Shown: positions 22,684 to 32,160, numbered from the stretch's first letter. The stretch: DNA of 64,000 bases from Aurantiochytrium sp. KH105 (GCA_003116975.1 BGKB01000026.1:930001-994000); one strand, 5' to 3'. The notes: generated by a model from the letters alone, not told the origin. Numbers and translations are program-made.

Positions 22684-23434
22684 GCTGACCGACGTATTAT
22701 AGATTTGCACCTTGACTTGTCTTGTCAGGTTTTCCAAACATCCAGGTGCTCGTACCCAGATGTCGCAGGCGCGCGCCGGTCGCTCTTTTGGCGGCACTGG
22801 CCGTCGACGAAGCGGGTAGGGCTTACGATGACGAGCTCCCGGCAGGCAAGCAGACGGCAGGCAGACAGACAATCCAGCGCCAAGTGGGCTTGCGCGAGAA
22901 GAAAAATATTGCCGTTGACTTCTGGCGATCGACTTCGGGACATATTATGTATGTCCCTCGACTTTTCTCCTGGTTTGTTTCGAGATGGGGTCGTTGGGAT
23001 TGAGACTTGTTGGTCATGAGAAAAGAGAGTCGAGGTAGTTGCGTGTGCATGTGCGTGCGCGTGCGGTGCGTCTACTTCAATCAATAAATAGAGAAATGAA
23101 TCGATGATCACAGATCTTATAAAATTGAAAAAGAAGGAAAGACGAACCAACGACGAGATAGCTTCGTTTATCACCGGCAGCCCAAATAAGAGACCCACGC
23201 ACATAAATGCTACGCGGACAGACGTGTGGAAAGGCTTCTCTTGTAGCTGGCGTCTTTATTAAAGTTGATTTCGCGAACTACATTGGGCCCCAAACTCAAC
23301 CTTGTATGTGCAAAATTCATTGCAGGAGGCTACGATCTCTCTACAAAGAAACAAATAAAGCTTTCGAATGAAAGTTGCACAACATGGAGACAGAGCAAGT
23401 TGGTGGAACAATCAAAAAAAAGAAAAGAAAATAG
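22684..23434. other. 5' flank of the C2 gene and 3' flank of uL1m
   Basis: CAAGTG at 22881-22886 in a GCGCCAAGTGGGC context is a CACTTGGCG motif on the minus strand, about 200 bp upstream of the C2 gene start. The remainder, to 23434, is AT-richer and shows no gene. Confidence 0.5.
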
Positions 23435-24622
23435 CTACCTCTTTCCAGCAAGACTTGGGATGACGTCATCCCGCATAAAGTGCACACTCGTTGGTGAACC
23501 ATATGGCAGGTCAACAGCGATGCTCGGACCCTGGCCCGTGGCAATATAGATGGCGGTGATGTACCTGCCCTTGGCGCCTGATGGCTTCCTGTCCTGCAAA
23601 ACCTTCATGTAAGCGCGAAAGTTGGCAAGAATGTCCTCGTCAGACATCTTGAGCGTTCCAATGCGTCCGTGCACGATCCCGAACTTGTCGGTCCGCACCT
23701 CGACGGAGCGCGTGGCAAAGAGAGGAATCGCTTCCTCGAGATCACTCGTCACGGTGCCGACCTTTTCGTTGGGCATGAGACCCTTGGGGCCAAGGAGACG
23801 AGCAATTTGGCGGACCGTGGGCACGTAGCTCGGGGTGGAAATGACGACATCGGCGATCTTGTTGACCTTTTTCGTGTTTCTAAAGGTATCCAAAAGGTCA
23901 TCGGAGCCGACGAGATCAGCGCCAGCGGCGTGGGCTTCGCCGGCGTCGTCGGGGCCGCAAAAGACTGCAATGCGCTTCTTGACACCCGTGGAGTTTGGAA
24001 GCACCGCGGTTGTGCGCATGACCTGATCGGCCTTGCGCACGTCCAGGTTAAGCTCAACTGTGATGGTGAGTGCCGGGTGCTTCTCGGTGTACTGGAGAAA
24101 GTGACGCGCGAGATCGAGGGCGCCCTTGGGTGTGAACTTTTCCTTGGCCGCCAAGGCCGCGAACTTGGGGTCCTCCTGCATGCGTTTCCGCCGTGCGACG
24201 ACGGGATACTTGCGTGGCGTGGGACCGCGTTTGGCCGCCGGTTTCGCGTCGTCCTTCTCGAGACCAAAGGTCTGCGGCTCGCTCTCGATGCGCGCCTTGG
24301 CCGCGGCCGCCTCCGCTTCAAACTGCTCGGCCTCAAAGACCTCCTTGTCAGTCGTAGCCTCGTGGTCAAAAGCCGGGTCAGGCGGCGGCATTCCGCTGAC
24401 ATCCTTGGGATCCTCGGGCGCCGGCGGCGTCGTCGTCGTCGTCGTGGTGCTCGAGGTCGCCAGGGTCCTGCCCGCTACCAAGCGTGCCGAGCCCCATTGC
24501 TGGCCAGCGAGGGTCTCCTTCAGAGCTGGGCCTCTCCGCGCGGCTCCAGCCGTCAGCCCAGCGCCGCTGGCGCCCGCGCGCCTCCACGCGAAGGTGGTCG
24601 CTGTCGCGGCCCCGCGCAGCAT
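23435..24622 (-). CDS. MRPL1: Mitochondrial large-subunit ribosomal protein uL1m
   Basis: This is a 395-residue protein whose C-terminal ~230 residues are the ribosomal L1 fold. uL1 forms the L1 stalk that helps release deacylated tRNA from the E site. Family hallmarks visible are VRKADQVMRTTAVLPNSTG, KRIAVFCGP, ADLVGSDDLLD, a GPKGLMPNEKVGTVT signature near residue 295, and FGIVHGRIG. The first ~75 residues are Arg/Ala/Thr-rich with no early acidic residues (MLRGAATATTFAWRRAG), typical of a mitochondrial presequence; a plastid target is less likely. I start at the ATG at 24622; an upstream open frame has no ATG and is low-complexity. It is head-to-head with the 79-residue gene at 25428. Confidence 0.92.
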   Translation of the reverse strand: MLRGAATATTFAWRRAGASGAGLTAGAARRGPALKETLAGQQWGSARLVAGRTLATSSTTTTTTTPPAPEDPKDVSGMPPPDPAFDHEATTDKEVFEAEQFEAEAAAAKARIESEPQTFGLEKDDAKPAAKRGPTPRKYPVVARRKRMQEDPKFAALAAKEKFTPKGALDLARHFLQYTEKHPALTITVELNLDVRKADQVMRTTAVLPNSTGVKKRIAVFCGPDDAGEAHAAGADLVGSDDLLDTFRNTKKVNKIADVVISTPSYVPTVRQIARLLGPKGLMPNEKVGTVTSDLEEAIPLFATRSVEVRTDKFGIVHGRIGTLKMSDEDILANFRAYMKVLQDRKPSGAKGRYITAIYIATGQGPSIAVDLPYGSPTSVHFMRDDVIPSLAGKR

Positions 24623-24916
24623 TCTGCAAGGCGCTCTTCGCGCCGCGGCCCGCTCGCCCCGGGGATCCGCTTCTCGCCGCGGCGGATCGCGGCAGCGCGC
24701 GGCAGGGGCTCTTCGCGCGCGCCTCGCGGCTCTGCCCTCTCGCGCGCCCGCGTGCCCGCGTGCCTGCCTGCGTGCGTGCCTGCGCGCCGCGAGCGACCGC
24801 GACAGCTGCGCCAGACTCGGGTTTGTTTGCGGCCAGCAGCTGCCTCCGCGATCGGGGGCCTCCAGGGCCCCCGAACGGGCCCGCGCTCGGGGACCCAGAA
24901 TGGGAATTGGGAGACG

Positions 24917-24968
24917 CCTTAAGCGCGCCCGGAGGGAGGCGGGGCGGGAGGGCGCGGTTAAGGCGGGC
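24917..24968. promoter_or_regulatory. Paired CCTTAA / TTAAGGCGGGC element
   Basis: CCTTAA (24917-24922) and TTAAGG (24958-24963) are 41 bp apart in GC-rich DNA, with TTAAGGCGGGC repeated exactly from the COX6B promoter. It lies between uL1m and the 79-residue gene. Confidence 0.4.
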
Positions 24969-25015
24969 GGCGCTGCCTGCGCCCTTGGGCGGGAAGGCAT
25001 TCACCGATTGCGAGC

Positions 25016-25379
25016 GTGAGTGAAGGCTTGCGCGCGGCGCGGGCGCGCGCGGGCGCGGCTGGCGCAGCGGAGACGAGACGAGGAGAGCGGGAGAAGGGCG
25101 AGGGCCGTCGGTTCCTGCGCGCGCGGCTGTGCTTGGGAAGAAGGCGATTGCGGCCCGCGGGGCGAGCCGCAAGCTGAGGATGCCAGGCCGACGTCGAGCA
25201 GCCAACTCTGTCTTGGTTATCAGCTGTGCTTCGACGACGCCAGGGTGGGGAGGGGAGAAGAAGGTGGCACGGAGTGAGATCCAGAGGGCGGAGAGTACGC
25301 ACGCGAGATTGTAGAGTCATGGCTTGGCAGCGTCTTACTGACTAACTTTTTTTGTTTTCTTTTTTTTTCGAAATTGTAG
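25016..25379 (+). other. Probable 5' UTR intron of the 79-residue gene
   Basis: Donor GTGAGT at 25016 and acceptor TGTAG ending at 25379, after a long T-rich tract. A perfect ACTAAC branch-point sequence lies at 25341-25346, 33 bp from the acceptor. The next exon contains the ATG at 25428. Confidence 0.55.
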
Positions 25380-25427
25380 AAGCAGGCTTGTTTTCTTCGT
25401 GACTAAAGAGACGAAGCGTCGAGCATC

Positions 25428-25910
25428 ATGGGTGGCGGTCCTCAGTATGCGCATCCCAAATACGTTTGGTCCCCGGCCGGTGGGTAAGTGAAACTTATTG
25501 AACGTTGGTCCTTCAGGTTTGCATGGAAGGTCACAAGCATTTTTTTGCACGGTCACGTCGACTAACATTCTTTCGATCGAACTTTCTTTATTGTGCGACG
25601 ACTTCTTGCGTCTTTTGATTGTACATGGTAACGCAGCTGGTGGGGTGACAACGTGCACTGGAAGCGCAACACCACGATTGCGTTGACGACTATGCTTCTT
25701 CTTGGCGTCACTGGCGCTTACTTTGCTCAGGCTGATATGGTACGTTTCAAGAGCGCGTAAAATGACGTGTGATCCGGCGCATACATCAACAGAGGCTAAC
25801 GTTTTTATTTCGTTTTTTTTTCTTGACAGCGCGAGTTTGACCGCAGCCCGGACGCGACGCCGCAGCGACGATGGGCGAAGCGTGGCGTCGACCCACGGAC
25901 GCTTGAGTAG
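25428..25910 (+). CDS. Small single-span membrane protein, possible mitochondrial respiratory-chain accessory subunit
   Basis: Three exons (25428-25483, 25638 codon frame from 25637-25739, 25830-25910) join to a 79-residue protein with no frame conflict. Donors are GTAAGT and GTACGT, acceptors are CAG, and CTAAC branch sites lie at 25562 and 25796. The product starts MGGGPQYAHPKYVWSPAGG, continues with WWGDNVHWKRNT, has one hydrophobic helix (about residues 38-56, IALTTMLLLGVTGAYFA), and ends in a charged tail with RRWAKRGVDPRTLE. Size, single span and lack of a cleavable presequence resemble small complex I accessory (NDUFB-type) subunits. I cannot name the subunit, and this assignment is inference. 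It shares a promoter signature with COX6B. Confidence 0.7.
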
Positions 25911-26198
25911 ATGTAGCTTTTCCGTCCTTGCTCTCTCTCGTATGCCTCTCTTTAGGAATGAGTTTGGGAGAGCCCTTTGCCGGATCTCTGCTTTCGCTCT
26001 GCCTACCATACACAGTTTTACCTAAAACAACTCGCCTCTTTTTGAGCGCGTTCTTGTACGAATTGCGCTTCGCGAAGATAAGATCAGATAAGATTAAGAA
26101 AACCTATCTCACGTCGCTATAGAATCCGCAAGCATTGAGACAGACAGTCAGAGGGTGCTGACAGTGAGTGCTTCTCTTCTTGCTCCATCTTTCTTTTC

Positions 26199-26239
<41 letters not shown>

Positions 26240-27050
26240 AAGCATCAATGAAGAGTTAGTTGCCTCGGCCTTTTGAGCGATCTGACGCGATCTGACGAGC
26301 CAGCTTGCTTGTGAAAATTTGTTTGTTGCACTCAAGTTGATCGTCGTGAGTGTCGATCAACAACTTGAAGTGATCGCACATCATCTTCTTTCCTTTCTTC
26401 CTCTGAATGAAAAATTTCCCGTGTTAGCCCACTGCAATGCCTGCAGAAAGACGAAGATGAAAATGAGATGATTTTCCTTTTACTTTTTGCAAAAACCGGA
26501 GCTGCGCTTGTGCAACATGTACGCAGAAAACAGAAAGTGCGCTTACGAAATGTGCAAACCAAACTTCAGCAGACATTCCACGCCTCTGAAACGTGCACGC
26601 CAAGAAAAACAGTGAGTCGGTTGCAAATGCGCACAAGTCCAAAAAGGAACAAGCCGAAACAAGACTTGTGTTTTCGGAATGTTCAAGCCAGGTCTTCCGA
26701 AATTTGTGATTCTTATTGACGCTTCGCGACATCGAAAATCAAGTCTGCAGCAAGGAGTGGTCATGGACCGATCCTCCGTCTCTGTTACTCAAAAAGAGCA
26801 CTGTAAAGACTGCAAATAAATCCCATGGCACGAGTGCATAGAGAGAAACAAGCTTGCATCAAGAAAATGCAGTAAGTAGATCAACCAAAGCGCCAATCCT
26901 TGCATCTGCGATGCCAACATCATCTCTGGGCTGTAAAAGAAAGGCATGCCCTATTGGATGAAGAAGGAGGAGGAGAGAAATATGATGACGAAAGAAGGGA
27001 GGAAAAGCATGCAGAGAATGCAAAAAGGCGGCAACAATCAATCACTCCGA
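25911..27050. other. Intergenic, AT-richer, no gene seen
   Basis: This 1.1 kb stretch lies between the 3' ends of the 79-residue gene and uL23. It contains a run of 27 T at 26209-26235 and short open frames without domains. No RNA gene was recognised. Confidence 0.6.
26209..26235. repeat. Poly(T) tract of 27
   Basis: Uninterrupted T run after CT-rich sequence. It could be a decayed poly(A) end on the minus strand, but no element is attached. Confidence 0.8.
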
Positions 27051-27945
27051 TTAGATAATTCCAATGCGGTTGGCAATCTCGAGCGCGTCCTGCTCCTGGG
27101 TGAGCTTGACGTAGGCCTTCTTCTTGCCGTCCGGGCGGATAAGGGTGTTCACCTTCTCGGCCTGGATCTCGTAGAGCTCCTTGACAGCGGCGCGGATCTG
27201 GCGCTTGTTGGCGAGCACATCGACGAGGAAGACGAGGGTGTTGTGGTCCTCAATCTTCTTCATGGCGGCCTCAGTCGACAATGGCGAGCGGATAATACGG
27301 TACTTGTCCATCTTGGGGACCTTGGTGAGGGGGGCGCTCTTGCGGGTGTACGTGGGCGCCTTGGGGGTGCGCTTGGTGTACGGCCGGTAAAAATGCGGCT
27401 TAGTCCGCATCTTCACCGACTTGGTGCTGGTCGTGCCGCGCTGGGCATTGGCGGCCTTTTGGGCCTTGGACTTCTGTTCTGCGTAGTCTCAAATCAGATT
27501 TCACGCATGCGTGTTAGCGAAAGAAAGCGATTCATCGCGTACACATCATGAAGGATATTCGTTCTCGTCAGTCATCTTGTCGATTCACAATTTCTAGTTC
27601 CTCGCCATCCACGTCCCGCCTCCTCCGTATCCACACGGCAGCTCAAAGCGCCATGAAGCACGTCGCAACGACGTCGTCTGCCGTCCTTCAGACTTTCCAC
27701 CTCCGCTCGCTCGCTCGCTCGCTCGCTCGCTCGCTCGCAGCCTGCAAAGCAAGCAGCAAGGCGCGTCGCCGCGTCCAGCCAGCCACGGCTGTCTGTCATT
27801 CTCTCATTCGCTCTTCGCGCCGCCGCTGTGGCTGCGGCTGCAGCTGCAGCTGCTTCTCTCTCCCGCCCGCGAGCGAGAGCCGCCTCCCGCCGCGCCGCTG
27901 CCTCGCGCCGCTCCCCTCCCCCGCGCCGCACGTACCGCGCGCCAT
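27051..27945 (-). CDS. RPL23A: 60S ribosomal protein uL23 (L23a/L25)
   Basis: Two exons: 27936-27945 (10 coding bases: Met-Ala-Arg plus one base) and 27051-27478, joined in frame to a 145-residue protein. The intron has a GTACGT donor, a CTAAC branch site (27513-27517 on the minus strand) and a CAG acceptor at 27479. The product begins [13 protein letters not shown], a basic eukaryote-specific tail. The RNA-binding core follows ([54 protein letters not shown]). uL23 lies at the exit of the 60S tunnel and contacts nascent-chain factors such as SRP. Length matches yeast L25 (142). The downstream ATG at 27416 would lose the conserved N-terminal tail. Head-to-head with LSM7. Confidence 0.92.
27704..27738. 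repeat. (GCTC)n tetranucleotide repeat in the uL23 intron
   Basis: About eight GCTC units in the first intron of uL23. Confidence 0.8.
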
Positions 27946-28484
27946 CGTGCCGGTGATGAGCTGCGTCTCCGTCGAGTGCTTCTGGTCTGCTTGCGGCTCC
28001 TTCTCCCTCTCCCTCTCGCCCTCTCTGCTTGCGCCGGATGAATGGGCGCCGGCGCTTTCCGGCCTATCAACCGGCCTATCTGCGCCGCGCCCTCCGCTCG
28101 CCCGCCGCGCGCGCCCCTCCTACGGCCTGACTACGCGATTCCCCAGGACCGCGGCGCCCGCGCCGGCGCGAACTAGGGCTCCCGAGAGTCCGGCGCGCGC
28201 CGGCGCCGGAAAAAGGCGCGGGGCGGGGGGGAGGTGGAACGGAACGGATTGGAACGTGGGAGGGAACGAGAGCGGAACGGAGAGGGAACGTGGGCGTATA
28301 GGCCGCGAGGCGGCGGGAATAGGCCGGTTCGGCTGAGCGATAATTTTGGGGAAAGGGAGACGGGCAGAGCGGAGAAGACGCGCGAGAGCGAGGCGGCGAG
28401 GCGAGGCGGCGAGGCGAGGCGGAAGCGGCAGCGGCAGCGGGAAAAGGCGCGCCATTGGATAGGCCGGGCCCGAGGAGAGACACC
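27946..28484. promoter_or_regulatory. Bidirectional promoter uL23 / LSM7 with five ATAGGCC motifs
   Basis: Only 539 bp separate the two divergent start codons. GGCCTAT occurs at 28061-28067 and 28073-28079. ATAGGCC occurs at 28298-28304, 28319-28325 and 28459-28465. Thus the copies near uL23 read ATAGGCC on the uL23 sense strand, and those near LSM7 read it on the LSM7 sense strand. No TATA box is obvious. Confidence 0.55.
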
Positions 28485-29269
28485 ATGGTACGTGCGCGGG
28501 CGAGCGAAGAACGTCGACCAGGATGGATTTGAATTTGGCAAGCGAAAATCTATCTCCGTGCCCAGGATACGCGACGAGCGACGCGGCATGTGGAAAAGGC
28601 GAGCGGGCAGCTGAGCGAAGAGAGTAGGGAGGAAGCGCTGCAAGTTGTGCGCATGCCAGCGTAGCAGCTCTCTGTGCGAACATGGGATTGGGTAGAAAAT
28701 GTACGGCGCGTGCGCGACACAAGACGTTAAAACGTTGCCATGTTGCCATTGACGCATGCATACAGGAGTGAGCGAGTAAGCGAGCGATCTAGCGAGTGTT
28801 GAGGACTGACGGCTTGGCAACGCACAACAGCAACGACGAGATATTCTTGACCTCAAGGACCATGTCAATAAAAAGGTTCACGTTAGGTTTCAAGGCGGTC
28901 GCGAAGGTAAGCGGAAAACCGGCTCGTGTGCCGCGCGCAGAAAGGAAACGAAAGGACCTCGGAATGAGTAAAACACTAACGAACGCACGCGGACCCTTTG
29001 CCATCGTAGTTGTCGGTACTCTCAAGGGTTATGATCAGCTCGTGAATATTGTGCTTGAAGACACCGTAGAGTTCATGCGCGACCCCGAAGACCCAAGCCT
29101 GACTACAAACGAGACTCGCGCCTTGGGCCTGGTTGTCTGCCGTGGTAACTCGGTCATGCTCGTTTGCCCCGCCGAGGGTTACGTTAAGACCACTTCTCCT
29201 TTCGAGCAGCAGCAGCAAGATCAGGAAGAACAAAATGACAGCGGAGCGGCACCTGAGGCCTCGAGCTAG
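28485..29269 (+). CDS. LSM7: U6 snRNA-associated Sm-like protein LSm7
   Basis: Three exons (28485-28487, 28831-28906, 29010-29269) join to a 112-residue protein. The Sm fold is clear: DILDLKDHVNKKVHVRFQGG (Sm1 start), VVGTLKGYDQLVNIVLEDTV, and LGLVVCRGNSVMLVCPAEG (Sm2), all close to LSm7. LSm7 is part of the LSm2-8 ring on U6 snRNA and the LSm1-7 ring in mRNA decay. The second intron (GTAAGC, CTAAC, TAG) is required, because Sm1 lies in another frame from the rest. The first exon is inferred: the ATG at 28485 is followed at once by GTACGTG, and a CTGAC branch site and CAG acceptor (28830) precede the Sm1 exon. An ATG at 28862 is out of frame with Sm1. The tail is Gln/Glu-rich. Confidence 0.88.
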
Positions 29270-29640
29270 AAGATTGGGTTTTCTTCGTTTTCTTAAACAT
29301 GGCCATGCTTGGTCTTTCTGTCAAACGCCAAGCAAAGTCTTTAGCACCATGATGCGTGCTTCAACTGCACTCGTCTGTTTCTATAAGTTTCCTCTCCTTT
29401 TTTTTTTTCTTCCTTGTTTTTTATTTTGGAAAAAAATAAAATAAAAAGGGGCGTGGCTGCAGTAATGTATCAACACACCTCGAGAATTGCAACGTCATAT
29501 CTCCTCGTTCAGGTGGACCACGTGCATGCGTCAATCAGATAGAAAGGCGAGCGACATAGACCTATCTTCTCATTTTGACGTCTCTTTTCGCTCTTTCTGC
29601 ATGCATGCACAAGTGTCTCGAGTCTAAGACCAATTGAGAA
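29270..29640. other. Convergent 3' region between LSM7 and DUF924-TilS
   Basis: An AT-rich stretch at about 29390-29450 (T run, then AATAAAATAAAA) is the probable LSM7 polyadenylation region. No gene is seen. Confidence 0.6.
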
Positions 29641-31836
29641 TCACGACGACATCGCCAGTTCAATCTTCACATGAACAAATCCATCGCTTGTGTCTCCGTG
29701 CGTTGCTGTTGTGGACTTGACAGAGCCGTTTTCAAGCGCATCAGCATTGATGACGATGGGTAACATTGCCCTTAACTTGCGGTCGGTGCCTCGAAAAAAA
29801 TCAATCTTGCGCCCATATTGCGGGCACGGCACATATGACGCGGAAAAAGGCAATGTATAGCGCAAGTGCCCATTCATCATCCAGGCGCGTAGATCAAAGG
29901 AAGAGCCTGGCGCGCCGGCTTCACTTGCGCGTTCCACACTGACGCGAAATGGCCCGAATAAGTGCGATTTGCCATCGGGAAGCAAGCTCAGAAGGCCGGC
30001 GTCCTTCTCTCCATGTTTTCGTGAATAGAGCTGCCAAAAGCCGTCCTCCTGCAAAGCGCTCTCGCGCGCTGGGGCGTCTGGAAGCTCGCGGAAAATGCAC
30101 AAGGCCGACCCTTCATCATATAGCAAGCTCGGGTTTTGAAAGCGAAGTTCGAGCCATCTGCACTTGTCTTGCTGATTCTTTCCGCGGAATTTGCGCGATC
30201 GTAGCAAGTCCGTGAGTCGTGCAATGGGCTGTTCGCGAATGGCGCCAGCTTGCAAATGATGGCAGACATGGCGCAAGGCGTAGCGCCAGAAGAAGAACGG
30301 GCGATCCAGCAGACCGGGCGTGGTGAGCGGGATCCAGGCGCCAAGACGACCAAAGGTGATGGAGTTCCAGAAGGGCTCAAAGATCTCGCTCCGTAGCATG
30401 GCGTTCACCTCGTCGGATTGCGCAGCCAGGGAACTGAGCGATGATCCAAAGCCTGCGCCGTAGACAAGCCCAAGCGCAGGCCAAAGCCGATTGCGCAGCT
30501 TGCCTCGTGTTGACCAGCGAGGCGTCGTATCCTTGAACCAAGGAACCCCGTACTTTCGCGCAAAGGTGTAAATGCCGCCCTTGTTCAGCGACAAGAGTGG
30601 GCGCCATACGCGCACGCCCTCCACCGTACTTTCGGGTGTCATACCTGACAGATCGAGCACACTGGCACCTTTCATGGCATTGCTCACGACATTCTCCTGC
30701 ACGTCGCCCTGGTGGTGACCAAACATGATGGCCGCACGCCCATCGTTATGGCCTTCCATAGCGCGCCGGTATGCATCGTAGCGCATGGCGCGCGACTTCT
30801 TCTCGTACTCGTCGCGGGGTGTCACGCCGCGTCGCACCGCAGTAATGGCAGTGACCTCACAAGTGATGCCATGCGCAAGACACCAGCGCTTGACGAGATC
30901 GGCCTCGGCACCGCTTTCCGGCCGATTACCATAGTCAATGTGGACAGCAACGACTCTATGACGTGGCTTGGCCAGCTGCGCATCGGCTTCGTCGACGCGG
31001 CGCTTCTTGCGCGCGCGCAATGCAAAGCCTCGGGGCAGACGCGCATAAGCCGCGAGACATGCTGCAATGACCATGCTGTCAACGCCGCCGGAAAGGGAGA
31101 TGAAGAGGTCGTCGCCTTCGTTGACTCGCTCGTCGAGGAAGCTGGACACGAGCGCAAACACACGGTCCTTGGCGATCAAAGCAAGACGATCTTCATCCAG
31201 ACAAGCCTCCACCTGGTCAACCATTTCGGGTTCCTCGAGAATATCAGCGTCTGAGATACCGTCTCGAGGAGCACTCGAACCCAGGACATCCGAGGCCGCC
31301 GTGGCTGTGTCGAAGCGCTCCAGGGCTGTCATGTGCGCTGCTTCATCGTCTTGGCGTTCGTCTCCCTTTGCTTTAAGCAAGTCTCGAATTTCCGTGCAGG
31401 CGGGATCTGTGGGCATACGTTTGAGAAAGTGACGCAGCGGGAGAGCAAGGAAACAGAACTCTGCAGCGCGCAAATGTCGGTCGAGGCCGCGATCGAAGGC
31501 TGCACGCGCGTATTGAACGGCCTCTCGGGTGCAGGCATCAATTTCCTCTTCGTGGCCTCGGAGTAAGTGTCGTGAAACCTGGTCAAGAACCACCACGAGG
31601 GCGAGCATTTCTCTAGCCGAGGCCCTTGGTCGCGCCCATTGTTGGACGAGGGAGCTTGAGGGATCGCGGGCAAGAGGCAGCAGATCACCAACTTCTTTTC
31701 TCACGAGAGCGTCTGCTTGGTCTCGGACTGCGTCATCGGACGCGAACCACAGCTCGCGTCGTTTCTGCGTGAGATCGCTGGCGGTGTTGTTGCCAAACCA
31801 TAGCTCGAGCACCTTTTCTGGGTCCTTTTCGTCCAT
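29641..31836 (-). CDS. DUF924 domain fused to tRNA(Ile)-lysidine synthase-like PP-loop enzyme
   Basis: A 731-residue two-domain protein. Residues about 5-175 are DUF924, a TPR-like helical family (VLELWFGNN, MLALVVVLDQVSRHLLRG, FCFLALPLRHF). Residues about 240-460 are a PP-loop N-type ATP pyrophosphatase with SGGVDSM, VAVHIDYGNRPES, MFGHHQGDVQENVVSNAMKG and RGKLRNRLWPALG. That order is typical of TilS, which converts C34 of tRNA-Ile(CAU) to lysidine so that it reads AUA. The C-terminal ~270 residues are less conserved. TilS is normally bacterial or organellar; this protein has no obvious presequence and starts directly with DUF924, so its location and substrate are open. I use the ATG at 31836; the longer frame opens with GTG. 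Confidence 0.85.
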   Translation of the reverse strand: MDEKDPEKVLELWFGNNTASDLTQKRRELWFASDDAVRDQADALVRKEVGDLLPLARDPSSSLVQQWARPRASAREMLALVVVLDQVSRHLLRGHEEEIDACTREAVQYARAAFDRGLDRHLRAAEFCFLALPLRHFLKRMPTDPACTEIRDLLKAKGDERQDDEAAHMTALERFDTATAASDVLGSSAPRDGISDADILEEPEMVDQVEACLDEDRLALIAKDRVFALVSSFLDERVNEGDDLFISLSGGVDSMVIAACLAAYARLPRGFALRARKKRRVDEADAQLAKPRHRVVAVHIDYGNRPESGAEADLVKRWCLAHGITCEVTAITAVRRGVTPRDEYEKKSRAMRYDAYRRAMEGHNDGRAAIMFGHHQGDVQENVVSNAMKGASVLDLSGMTPESTVEGVRVWRPLLSLNKGGIYTFARKYGVPWFKDTTPRWSTRGKLRNRLWPALGLVYGAGFGSSLSSLAAQSDEVNAMLRSEIFEPFWNSITFGRLGAWIPLTTPGLLDRPFFFWRYALRHVCHHLQAGAIREQPIARLTDLLRSRKFRGKNQQDKCRWLELRFQNPSLLYDEGSALCIFRELPDAPARESALQEDGFWQLYSRKHGEKDAGLLSLLPDGKSHLFGPFRVSVERASEAGAPGSSFDLRAWMMNGHLRYTLPFSASYVPCPQYGRKIDFFRGTDRKLRAMLPIVINADALENGSVKSTTATHGDTSDGFVHVKIELAMSS

Positions 31837-32108
31837 GTTTTCTTTTTCTATTTTCACAAATACTTGGCAACACGTGTCCACGTTATCTCCTTGCGCCTGA
31901 AAGCCCTTCGCGAGCTCTCTTTCCTGACGTTGAGCTTATTTACTTGTGGTGCAGGTTTCGCTCGCCTTTGGCGCAGATCTCTAGGACCTCCTCGGTCGAG
32001 CAGGCTTGCGCCCCCCTCCAAATCCCCCCTCCTCCGGCGGGATCACGCTGCTACGATAGCGTTCTCTTAGCCTCGCTTATTCCTTCTTCCGTGGTGATTC
32101 TGGCTCGG

Positions 32109-32160
32109 TCTCAGTTTCGGTCTCGGTCTCGGTCTCGGTCTTGGTCTTGGTCTTGGTGGT
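32109..32160. repeat. Hexanucleotide (GGTCTC/GGTCTT)n repeat
   Basis: About eight imperfect 6-bp units grade from GGTCTC to GGTCTT. Confidence 0.75.

Larger units (their letters stand above)
24623..25427. promoter_or_regulatory. Divergent promoter between uL1m and the 79-residue gene
   Basis: About 800 bp of GC-rich DNA separate the two start codons. It contains the paired CCTTAA/TTAAGGCGGGC element (24917-24968), a GTGAGT donor at 25016, and a T-rich acceptor region ending at 25379. Both products are linked to mitochondria (one by inference), so a shared promoter is plausible. Confidence 0.45.

Noticed and set aside
26209-26235. 27-base T run as the tail of a retrotransposed element
   Set aside because: No element body, target-site duplication or coding remnant was seen beside it.
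27548-28336. 262-codon frame on the plus strand across the uL23 intron and promoter
   Set aside because: It is a shadow of GC-rich repeats, and the minus strand has a homologous uL23 with a consistent splice model.
28862-28911. ATG at 28862 as the LSM7 start
   Set aside because: It lies in another frame from the Sm1 segment; the frame that encodes Sm1 needs an upstream spliced start.
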